Source of the DNA: Motiliproteus coralliicola | GTDB lineage: Bacteria > Pseudomonadota > Gammaproteobacteria > Pseudomonadales > Balneatricaceae | Length of the DNA stretch: 64,000 nucleotides | NCBI RefSeq assembly: GCF_003345655.1 | Contig: NZ_QQOH01000004.1 | Span: 248,001-312,000, forward strand | Direction of reading: 5' to 3' | Shown: positions 36,728-44,274 of the stretch, piece after piece | How positions within the stretch are numbered: the stretch's first letter is position 1 | Layout of the letters: every line of letters begins with the position of its first letter | Translations under genes and position numbers: made by a program | Notes under the pieces: model-generated | The model's database searches: none | The model's input: the letters and a program-made list of their open reading frames with translations, nothing else | What the model was told of the DNA's origin: nothing

Positions 36728-38206
36728 TTATTCATTTCTTTCATCATTATCAACCTCATCATCTATATCGTCTGAGTTATGATCGATATCGTTCGGTTCG
36801 ACACTTTCTATAGGTTTGTTTTTACTCTTTTCTTTATAATGATAATCTTCTCTTATATATGTTTTAAGATGTTCTTTGAGAAGCTCCATTTTCAGAGATA
36901 CTCTCTTTTCATAAATTTCATCATCAGAAAAGTCTAGTGAGCTGCAGCTAGCATCTGATACGTCCTTTGCAATAATGCTGACTTTAGAAAGGTTAAGCTT
37001 TTGCTCTGTTATTCTTATCGCCTCAGATATAAATCTATAGATCAAAGAGCTGCAGGCCCCAAGTATGGTGAAGGAGAGAAGGACATAGGGAAGCCGGCTT
37101 ATGATGACTTCAGCCAAATCAACATTGCCAGAGTTATCTTTAACATAGTCAGCTAGATCAGCAGCACTGAAGTATAGGTGTATAGATATGAAAGCAATAA
37201 CAAGCATAGGAAGAACAGAAATAAGCATGTATCTATTTAAGCTTTTTCCTCCTTCTTTTGCATAATCTGATAGTTCAGAAGGGAATAAATTGATATTGCT
37301 CTTTAGAGTGCGCAATTCTGATTCTTTTATCGATATATCTTTGGCTAATTGGTTGAATTTTTCTCGCTCTTTAGTCAGATCTCTGTCCAGTGATTCTAGA
37401 TCTCTTTGACGATCAGATAATTCAGTTGCCGCAATATTGACTGCTTTTTTTCTTTTGTCTAATTTTTCATTTAAATATAATAAATCGCCGCTACATGATT
37501 CTTTTAGTTTCTCTTGCTTTTCAATTTCAGACTGAAGCTTTTCCTTGGTATTGAATATTTCACTATATTCATCTTTGTATTTTTCAAATTTATCTGTTGC
37601 TTCGTTACACTTTTTCAGAATGTCTAGTTTCGTAGATGTTACTTCTCTGAATGTTTTCTCTATCTCACCAAAAGCCTTCAACTCTGTTCCTGTCACACAG
37701 ATTGATTTCAGCGAAGTGCTTGTAAACATTTTAGAAGGGGTTTTTATCTCAATGTGAGTTACTAATCGTTCTATGTTAATTGCAAAATCAGATCTTGATT
37801 TATGACATTTAACTTCCTTAGAAAAAACTACCTCTTTATCAACGTAACATCTAAAACTCAAAGAGTCGTATAAGCTGTATCCCACTCCTTCTATATATAT
37901 CGCATCTACGTATGTCAGGCTGTTGAGCCTGATGGTGTGGGTTGTATTATTTGTTTGTATTGGCAGTACATCTGCTTCTGTATCATTGATAATTCCACGA
38001 AGCCTCTGGCTAGTAGTGGAAAAAAGGACAGACGGAAGGAGATCTGGCTCTAATTCATTTAAGAGCTTTTTAGACAGTTCTTTAGACTCAGATATAGCTT
38101 CGATTTCTTTATCTAGGTTAACTGTTTCAGGATGTATCAGTTTTTCACTGTTAAGTTCGGCAGACTCTTCTTCAGATTCATCAATTAGCTCAAGATCTTC
38201 AGACAT
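36728..38206 (-). CDS. Membrane-anchored coiled-coil protein, possible defence cargo
   Basis: A 492-residue protein of unknown family. It has an acidic N-terminus (LELIDESEEESAELNSEKL), a beta-rich region (about 85-185), a long charged coiled coil (about 195-325), two TM helices (RYMLISVLPMLVIAFISIHL and LPYVLLSFTILGACSSLIY) and a cytoplasmic tail ending in an Asp/Glu-rich stretch. ATG is preceded by AAGGAG. It sits between integrase and att, the usual cargo slot of small integrative elements, in AT-rich DNA. A sensor-coupled membrane effector is a guess from layout only. Confidence 0.68.
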   Translation of the reverse strand: MSEDLELIDESEEESAELNSEKLIHPETVNLDKEIEAISESKELSKKLLNELEPDLLPSVLFSTTSQRLRGIINDTEADVLPIQTNNTTHTIRLNSLTYVDAIYIEGVGYSLYDSLSFRCYVDKEVVFSKEVKCHKSRSDFAINIERLVTHIEIKTPSKMFTSTSLKSICVTGTELKAFGEIEKTFREVTSTKLDILKKCNEATDKFEKYKDEYSEIFNTKEKLQSEIEKQEKLKESCSGDLLYLNEKLDKRKKAVNIAATELSDRQRDLESLDRDLTKEREKFNQLAKDISIKESELRTLKSNINLFPSELSDYAKEGGKSLNRYMLISVLPMLVIAFISIHLYFSAADLADYVKDNSGNVDLAEVIISRLPYVLLSFTILGACSSLIYRFISEAIRITEQKLNLSKVSIIAKDVSDASCSSLDFSDDEIYEKRVSLKMELLKEHLKTYIREDYHYKEKSKNKPIESVEPNDIDHNSDDIDDEVDNDERNE

Positions 38207-38302
38207 GCTAACACTCCTTGTTGACTGAGAAACAAAACTTACATCTTATGGTGCTGCTAGGCAAAGTTGTCGTATCCAATCTCATGGCTCACATTGAGCA
38301 TG

Positions 38303-39382
38303 CTATCCTGTAGCGATCCAACGGCCATAAACCTTACGAATCATTCCCCAGTCCTTATGCCCCATCTGTTGGGCAACCCAAAGAGGGTTCTTACCCGCAG
38401 ACAGCATCATCGAAGCAAAGGTATGCCGGGTTTGATAGGGGGAGCGATATTCTATACCGGCTGCGAGGAGGGCTGGTTTCCAGACTCTTTTTCGTATCGC
38501 CTGGTCATCATGCCATGGGACCCCGTTCTTGGGGTCATGGAATACTCTCAAGTCATCGGAAGTATAAGGCTGTTGAGCTTCGATAGCTGTCAGTGCATTT
38601 GGTTGTAATTCTACTGTTCGATGCCCAGAACTAGTCTTCGTCCCTTTCTCTTTGTTACGTACAACGGCTGTCCTGACATAAACCCGTTTGTTGGACGGGT
38701 CAAAATCTTCCCACCTTAAACCGATAAGCTCCGATGTTCGTAGTCCTGTCCAGAATGCGAACTGAATCAGATTCCGCTCTTGGCCATCAAGCCGGCTCAG
38801 AATTGCATCAATCTCTTCTAAGGCAAAAGGCTTGGGTTCACGAGTGCTTATAGGAAGATTCCGAAACCGATCCATCGGGTTTCGGTCAATTAGGCCTTCA
38901 TAGAAAGCATCCTTAAAGATCTGGCGCAGCGGGGACAGAACGTTGTTGATTCGCTTGTGAGAAATTGCCACCTCATCTAACCATTGGTGGATGTGGTCGA
39001 CCGAAAAATCATCAAGCGTTAGGCTGCCGAAAGTTGGAATTAAGTGATGATAGACGGCACTGTTGTAGTCTCTGATAGTGCTGTACTGGCACCGCTTCTC
39101 TACTCGTTTCAGCCAGTCCTTAAGTGCCTGCTCAATAGTGATCAACGCGCCTTTGTTGGATGAAAAGGTCAAGGCGTGCTTGCTGTTAGGGAAGTGCGAT
39201 GCGTAATCAAATTTCCCCATAGCAATTTCATAGAGTATCGCTTCACGCTTTCGAGTCGCTTCCTTGAGGGCTGTCCGGGTCGGTTTAACCCGGAGTGTTT
39301 CTCTACAGCGCTGACCTTTATACATGAAACCGATAACAATGCTGTTACCGCGTGGTCTTACGCCGGTTTGCCCTCGATCCAT
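38303..39382 (-). CDS. int: Tyrosine site-specific integrase
   Basis: A 359-residue phage-type integrase. The N-terminal part carries an arm-binding-like region (RGNSIVIGFMYKGQRCRETL), followed by a SAM-like core-binding domain and a catalytic domain with TGLRTSELIGLRWEDF (Arg), TRHTFASMML (His-Arg/His) and GHKDWGMIRKVYGRW (Tyr). It would recombine the 24-bp ssrA core. The xis-like gene overlaps its start by 25 bases, so the two are translationally coupled. Unlike many islands, cargo separates it from the att site. Confidence 0.92.
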   Translation of the reverse strand: MDRGQTGVRPRGNSIVIGFMYKGQRCRETLRVKPTRTALKEATRKREAILYEIAMGKFDYASHFPNSKHALTFSSNKGALITIEQALKDWLKRVEKRCQYSTIRDYNSAVYHHLIPTFGSLTLDDFSVDHIHQWLDEVAISHKRINNVLSPLRQIFKDAFYEGLIDRNPMDRFRNLPISTREPKPFALEEIDAILSRLDGQERNLIQFAFWTGLRTSELIGLRWEDFDPSNKRVYVRTAVVRNKEKGTKTSSGHRTVELQPNALTAIEAQQPYTSDDLRVFHDPKNGVPWHDDQAIRKRVWKPALLAAGIEYRSPYQTRHTFASMMLSAGKNPLWVAQQMGHKDWGMIRKVYGRWIATG

Positions 39383-39537
39383 GCTTCCACCGCCAAGTAG
39401 TTGATAAAGATTCGCCCGTTAGCGGCTTTGATCCAGTGGATCTTTTCTCGCCATATCCCCTTTTTCTTAAGGGCTCGGATAGACTCTTTTGACATCCCCG
39501 ATTCAGCGGAGAATTTATCGATGGTTTTCCATTTCAT
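39358..39537 (-). CDS. xis: Excisionase-like protein, 59 residues
   Basis: ATG 39537 follows an AAGGAG site (7-base spacer) and the frame ends at TAA 39358-39360, overlapping the int start. The product begins MKWKTIDKFSAESGMSKESI and continues RALKKKGIWREKIHWIKAAN, a winged-helix/MerR-like DNA-binding pattern typical of phage excisionases, with the usual basic character and size. Its place directly before int supports a role in directing excision. It is short and easily missed. Confidence 0.78.
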   Translation of the reverse strand: MKWKTIDKFSAESGMSKESIRALKKKGIWREKIHWIKAANGRIFINYLAVEAWIEGKPA

Positions 39538-39548
39538 CGCTAAGCTCC

Positions 39549-40058
39549 TTAGCCACTGAAGCGAACATAGTCATCGGAGGCGTATTCCGATAGATCAACG
39601 AGCATGTCATCGAATACGATGAATTCAGGCGGATGGAAAAATAGCTCTCGAATATAGTCGATAGCATCCTTGATCGATTTAATCTCAGACCTTTCAAAAG
39701 TTAGAGCGACCCAATCGTTATGCTCAATCCATTCATCTGGAGAAAGTGGGTCATCTTCATCTTGGCTATCGCTGTAGAAGTAATCTTCATAGGCTTGGCG
39801 GCACTGATCCCAATAAGTTGGGTGCTCAGAAAGCCCGTTTTCGGCAAGGAAATCGCTAGAGCAGTCCAGTACGTATTTGAGATGAAGTCCGAAAATAACT
39901 ACATGAGGCTTCTTCAGTAGCTCTTTTCTTGCGTGATGGTAGTCATTGAACCCGCTTCTACGTGCAGCCTCGTCAAGGGCTTGTTGGTGTTTAATACCAA
40001 GCTCGGACTTGATGGTTTTGGCTTGAGCTTTGAGTTCTTTGATTTGAGAATCAGACAT
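39549..40058 (-). CDS. Hypothetical protein, 169 residues, in element B
   Basis: The first third is helical and basic (QIKELKAQAKTIKSELGIKH, then QALDEAARRSGFNDYHHARK), resembling the N-terminal segment of some plasmid/phage regulators; the rest is acidic (SDSQDEDDPLSPDEWIEHND). It lies 11 bases upstream of the xis-like gene on the same strand, so it is probably co-expressed with xis-int. No known family assigned. Confidence 0.62.
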   Translation of the reverse strand: MSDSQIKELKAQAKTIKSELGIKHQQALDEAARRSGFNDYHHARKELLKKPHVVIFGLHLKYVLDCSSDFLAENGLSEHPTYWDQCRQAYEDYFYSDSQDEDDPLSPDEWIEHNDWVALTFERSEIKSIKDAIDYIRELFFHPPEFIVFDDMLVDLSEYASDDYVRFSG

Positions 40059-40345
40059 TGGAACACTCCTAATGCTTAATCAATCACCAATGGCCCACTC
40101 ATCAGCAACAAGCTAATTAGGAATATCACAAAGTAAGTTGTGAGAAGTGGTGTTTCGCCAGTGTGGGCGGCAGGCACACCAAATTGCCTGAAAGACTTTA
40201 TATCAGAACTAGAAACGGACGGTCAACACCTGTATGGGTATCGGCCGGTCGAGTTATGAAGTTCTTAGAATCAATGCCTTGCGGCCTACTATGCCCTACG
40301 GGCATGGGTAATCAGGGAGGGGTGGCCTCCTCCCTGAGTTAGTTA
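40059..40345. other. Intergenic region in element B
   Basis: No gene seen in 287 bases. It contains a hairpin AGGGAGG / CCTCCCT (about 40314-40335) downstream of the 89-residue gene and ATGCCCTACGGGCAT near 40295. The promoter of the 169-residue gene is likely here. Confidence 0.45.
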
Positions 40346-40615
40346 TTAATTCACAAAATCATCAATTGTCTTTTCTCCATTTAAGATTGCTTCGGCATCT
40401 TCAGGCCACTTAATAAGCCCTTCTCGCTTGGCTCGGAACAGGTCATCAAGCCTAAGGGTATCTTTGACCTCGGGTAGCGCCATACCGAGTGTCTGTCTGA
40501 TTATCTGGATCAGATTGGTCAGCTGAAGGCCGTCATGGTGGGAGATCTTCTCAAGCTCGAAAAGAGCACCTTCGACAAGCTCTAAGTCTTTAATAGAATG
40601 GGTGTTAGTCATCAT
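40346..40615 (-). CDS. Hypothetical protein, 89 residues, in element B
   Basis: A small acidic helical protein (IKDLELVEGALFELEKISHH, later PEDAEAILNGEKTIDDFVN). Two adjacent ATG codons open it. It has no TM helix or recognised domain. It stands between the rep-linked genes and the 169-residue gene on the same strand. A regulatory role is possible but unsupported. Confidence 0.58.
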   Translation of the reverse strand: MMTNTHSIKDLELVEGALFELEKISHHDGLQLTNLIQIIRQTLGMALPEVKDTLRLDDLFRAKREGLIKWPEDAEAILNGEKTIDDFVN

Positions 40616-40687
40616 CAGTATTTCTCCTACTGGTTGTGATTAGTGGCTGGCTCCAGTTGGCGCTGGCGTCAGTCACGATTGGATTTA

Positions 40688-41005
40688 CTATGTTCTCCAG
40701 AAAGGTCCTGGCTCATGCTCAGGATCAAACAGCTGTTCGTTGTCGTATTCGAAAATCAGCCACTCCATCTCCAACCGTATCGTGGCGATCTCTCTCAACT
40801 TTTGATCGAAATAGAAGTTCAACTGGTCCCATACTTTGCCGGCTAGAAATGGGTCTTCTCTTTTCTGTAGCCCTCTCCAGTACCGTGAAAACTCGCGGAT
40901 GATGTAGTGCAGATAGAGGCCCGTGCAGTCTCCGAAATTCTTCCTTGCGCGGGCTTCGATATCCTCTAGTGGCTCCAGATAAGGAATGACCTTCGGGGAC
41001 ACCAT
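40688..41005 (-). CDS. Hypothetical protein, 105 residues, in the rep operon
   Basis: A soluble protein, PYLEPLEDIEARARKNFGDC near the start and LEMEWLIFEYDNEQLFDPEH later. Its ATG overlaps the preceding stop by one base (TAATG), a mark of tight translational coupling with the 92-residue gene. No domain recognised. Third gene of the rep transcript. Confidence 0.6.
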   Translation of the reverse strand: MVSPKVIPYLEPLEDIEARARKNFGDCTGLYLHYIIREFSRYWRGLQKREDPFLAGKVWDQLNFYFDQKLREIATIRLEMEWLIFEYDNEQLFDPEHEPGPFWRT

Positions 41006-41283
41006 TAGTCTTCTACCATGACGAAGTCGCCGCAGAACTCGGTCTTAACTAGCTGCTCGATGCCTTCGGTGAATTTTACGAGTACCTCGATCTGTTCATT
41101 CATGGTCAGAACACCAACAACAACACCAGTCTTGCTGATTGGTGGGTTAGGCAGGCACGCGCGATCTTCAAGCCGAACGACTTCGCGGTTTAACACCGCG
41201 ACAGCTTCTTCAACGGTAAAGCGGAGGTCTGGGTCCCAGTCACCCAAAGAATCAACACCCGGGAAATCGGTCATCTGTTTCAT
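41005..41283 (-). CDS. Hypothetical protein, 92 residues, in the rep operon
   Basis: A small protein starting MKQMTDFPGVDSLGDWDPDL, with a beta-strand-rich TGVVVGVLTMNEQIEVLVKF stretch. The first ATG overlaps the rep stop by four bases (ATGA), so it is translated together with rep. Family not recognised; small partners of HUH Rep proteins often tune replication, but that is inference. Confidence 0.6.
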   Translation of the reverse strand: MKQMTDFPGVDSLGDWDPDLRFTVEEAVAVLNREVVRLEDRACLPNPPISKTGVVVGVLTMNEQIEVLVKFTEGIEQLVKTEFCGDFVMVED

Positions 41284-43176
41284 ATCGTTATCTCGTTGGC
41301 TTGAACGCGCGTACAGTTATTGACACGAGTCCAAGGGAGCCGCGTCGGGTCGGCTGCGCCGATACCGTTCGCGTCTCTCCTTAGCTCGTTGGCAAAACCT
41401 GCTTGCTGCTCGCTCTCCGTCGCTCGCGCTTCGCTGGTCCTGCCTTCTCTTTCTAGTGAATCTGAGCCGATCAGCGTCCATTTCCTGAATCGTGAAATGA
41501 ACTGATGACCATCGCTCTGCAGCCCAATGACTCGGGATGCGATGGGGTCGCCATAAGCGCCCAGGTTGTCTTCGAATAGTTCCCCCGTTTCTTCATCGAC
41601 GCACTCTGTCTCGCTATAGAGAGGCTGGATTGGTCGGTCTTTCTTACGCAGGATCGGGCCACCCATTACCATGACGTACGCAGCCCACTCTGAAGCATCT
41701 GCAGCGATCATTGCCTGCATTAGCGCAGAGTCATCAGGCTTGGCATTTTTGAGCAAGTCAGAATGCGGAGAAGCTAGTCTTCGAAGCTCTCTCCAAACGG
41801 TTACGCTTGGACCTCCGATGAATTGGAATTGGCGGATTCCCCATGTGCTGGCCCAAGAGTCAATCGCGGCTGCAGCAGCTTTGGAATCACTGCCGTCTAG
41901 ATCGTAATCGATGTGAGCACCGTCAATGTTCTTGGCGATGTATTTAGCGATGTAGCCAGCGGCGCTACCTTTCTCTCGGTCGATGCCAACAGCTTTAAAA
42001 CGGTGCTTGGATGCCCCGCGTTCCTGGCCGTCTTCTTTCAATGAATACTCGGAGAAAATTTGCCGAACGGTTCTGCGATGTTGCTCAGGCATAAACAGCA
42101 GCAGATGCCAGTGAGGGGTTCCATCATGGTTTGGTTCAACGACCCGAATGCCGTAAACGAAGATCCCTTCGCGGTGAAGCTTTGCGCGGATGCACTGAAA
42201 AAGCTGGTTCAGGTGTTGGTGAGCTTCTATTGGTGTCGTGCCATCGTACTTCGGGTTGGCTTTTCCATTGCGCTTAAACCGGGCGTGCATCTTTGATGGG
42301 GCGGTTAGGGTGTAGAACTCGCCAATGTGACCAAGGTGCTCTGCTACCATCTCAAACCCTTTAATGCGGGTCATGAGTTCACCGCGGCGAATTGCTGGAT
42401 TGGAAACAGATAGCTCGGCCAGCTCTTTAAGGCTGTATTTCTGCCCTTCATCGTTCTGAATGAAGGTGTTGGATAGGTAGTGATCGTTCCGGCTCTTTTG
42501 ATCTTGCCGAATGCTTTGACTGATCATGCTGGAGTAGGGGGCGGCGTACTGTGACACCAGGCCGATATCTCGTGCGACGGCTTCGATAGTTCGGCGCTGG
42601 AGGGTAAACAGTTTTTTACGCCACCAGCGCTCACTTTCCATCCTGCGGATGCAAGGGCTGAATACTCCCTGCTCTTTGGGTGTCGGCGGCTCAAGGGTAT
42701 ATCGCTCCGCTAGTTGGGAGCAGAGCTGATACGACTTCAGAACGTAACCGTACCGAGCGGCAAAGTGCCGGCATCGACTCGCTTGGTAGTCTGCAAATCT
42801 TTTCAGCTGCACCGAGTCGGATGAGCAGTTGAAGTCTCTGATCTTGAGGCGAGCATCGAGGGCGCTTAGGTTTTGATTGGCGACAACGTAGCCTTTGGTT
42901 TTGGCTATGTCTTCGTAGATATGAGCAAACCCACTGGCTAGTTGTGGGTGGGCTTTGAAAATTTGAGCGCGGAATCGACGGCACTGGAAGGTTCCATAGC
43001 CATCAAGACGATTGGTGATGCTCGGCAGGTCTTGTGCCGAAATTGTGCCCGATCTGTGCCCAACTGTAGCCCTATGGGGACCACTGTGGACCAGATGGGT
43101 ATTTGGGAGAGTTTGACCACAGGCCCCGTGGCCCGTGGTCTGCAGCGGTCTAGAATGGTCTCCAGTGCCGCTCTGT
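41280..43176 (-). CDS. P2 gpA-type HUH replication initiator
   Basis: A long frame of over 620 residues whose element-internal part ends at the att core. HUH motifs are clear: GTPHWHLLLFMPEQ (His-x-His) and SAAGYIAKYIAKNIDG with the paired catalytic tyrosines, as in P2 gpA rolling-circle initiators. In the integrated state no ATG, GTG or TTG occurs in frame between the att site and GTG 42812; the open frame extends only to a GTG at 43211 inside ssrA. Across the closed att core it fuses to ATG 36196, predicting a protein of 649 residues. The start drawn here is the att boundary, not a proven start. Confidence 0.85.
43032..43060 (+). promoter_or_regulatory. Integrase arm-type sites, right end
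   Basis: TTGTGCC at 43032 and 43043 and CTGTGCC at 43054 are exactly 11 bp apart and in the same orientation as the left set. They overlap the 5' part of the rep frame. Confidence 0.72.
43115..43140 (-). other. GC-rich hairpin just downstream of ssrA in element B
   Basis: GACCAC-A-GGCC-CCGT-GGCC-C-GTGGTC forms an 11-bp stem (one G-U wobble in - strand RNA) about 40 bases past the tmRNA 3' end. No T run follows. It may help tmRNA 3' processing, or be a replication or termination structure. Confidence 0.5.
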
Positions 43177-43200
43177 TTGGTGGAGCTGGCGGGACTTGAA
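43177..43200. repeat. att site, right end of element B, within the ssrA 3' end
   Basis: Identical 24-bp partner of 36144-36167. It restores the tmRNA acceptor end including CCA, the usual way such elements leave the target gene functional. Confidence 0.92.
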
Positions 43201-43539
43201 CCCGCGTCCACGATGTTTCCGAACCTATGATCTACATGCTTAGTCAGTCTTTTAAGTAACCCTTAAGACTCCGACAGACAGGATTCCGCAGGGCGTGCCG
43301 GATTAGTTTTAGCGCTTGGGTCCCCGGCCGGGCTTACACGCGATCCTGTATGGGATGACCCTCCGAACCCCAGCCTACAGGCAAGCCAGGTGGAAGGGCG
43401 CTAGGCAGGTGTTTAGGCTGCTAGTGCGTAGTTGTCGTCATTGGCAACTATAAGTTGGTATACGTTGATTTACGTGATCGTTTACCCCTCACGGCATGCA
43501 CACAGGACATCCGCACCCTGTCGAAACCAAATCAGCCCC
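43178..43539 (-). ncRNA. ssrA: tmRNA (ssrA)
   Basis: A 362-base tmRNA on the - strand, close to the E. coli length. The 5' end begins GGGGCTGATTTGGTTTCGAC and the 3' end is GGGTTCAAGTCCCGCCAGCT followed by CCACCA, giving the tRNA-Ala-like acceptor and T arm. The tag frame at 43445-43413 encodes ANDDNYALAA followed by TAA. It rescues stalled ribosomes with SmpB, encoded next door. Its 3' terminal 24 bases are the integration site of element B. Confidence 0.97.
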
Positions 43540-43684
43540 GAAACTTGTCGGTGTCCGTTATCGGCTTGCGGGCCGATGGGACTTTCCTCTCTTTTCTTCG
43601 CTGAATGCAGCGATAAGTTCTAGCTCAGCGTCTCCCCGTTGGAGTCGGGGAGGGGGGAGAAGTTCGAATTTGGTTGGCTTGGCG

Positions 43685-44155
43685 TTAGCCGCGCCCCATG
43701 ATCCGTTGCTTCTGTCGACCCCAGTCGCGATCTTTTTCGGTCGCGCGCTTGTCGTGTTCTTTCTTACCCTTGGCCAGTGCGACTTCGCATTTGACCCGGC
43801 TGCCTTTCCAGTACAGCGCCATGGCGACGCAAGTATGGCCCTTCTGCTCGGTGCTGGCAAACAGCTTGGCCAGTTCGCGCTTGTTGAGCAGCAGCTTGCG
43901 CGGACGGGTTGGTTCGGCGACCACGTGGGTGCAGGCGGTCTGCAGCGGGGTGATGTAGGCCCCGAGGAGCCAGGCTTCACCGTCTTTGAGCCAGACGTAG
44001 CTGTCGACCAGTTGCACCTTGCCGGCGCGAATGCTTTTGACTTCCCATCCGGTCAGCACCAGGCCGGCCTCAAAGCGCTCTTCCACTTTGTAGTCAAAGC
44101 GGGCGCGTTTGTTTTGGACGATGGAGCCGGGGGAGGGGGATTTCTTCTTAGCCAT
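43685..44155 (-). CDS. smpB: SsrA-binding protein SmpB
   Basis: A 156-residue SmpB of usual length with [40 protein letters not shown] and a basic C-terminal tail ([17 protein letters not shown]) that enters the mRNA channel. It binds the tRNA-like domain of tmRNA and is essential for trans-translation. It lies 145 bases upstream of ssrA on the same strand. Confidence 0.97.
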   Translation of the reverse strand: MAKKKSPSPGSIVQNKRARFDYKVEERFEAGLVLTGWEVKSIRAGKVQLVDSYVWLKDGEAWLLGAYITPLQTACTHVVAEPTRPRKLLLNKRELAKLFASTEQKGHTCVAMALYWKGSRVKCEVALAKGKKEHDKRATEKDRDWGRQKQRIMGRG

Positions 44156-44274
44156 GGGCGGCGATTATATAGGGAAAATCGCGTAAGTGTAGCGGATATG
44201 CACCGATGATCATTTTTTTCGACGGGGCATTCCTATAAAATCGCCCGACCTGTTTTCAGTCAGTCGGGTTTTTC

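Noticed and set aside
43496-44209. 237-codon + frame over ssrA and smpB
   Set aside because: It crosses the 5' part of the tmRNA gene and is antisense to SmpB.
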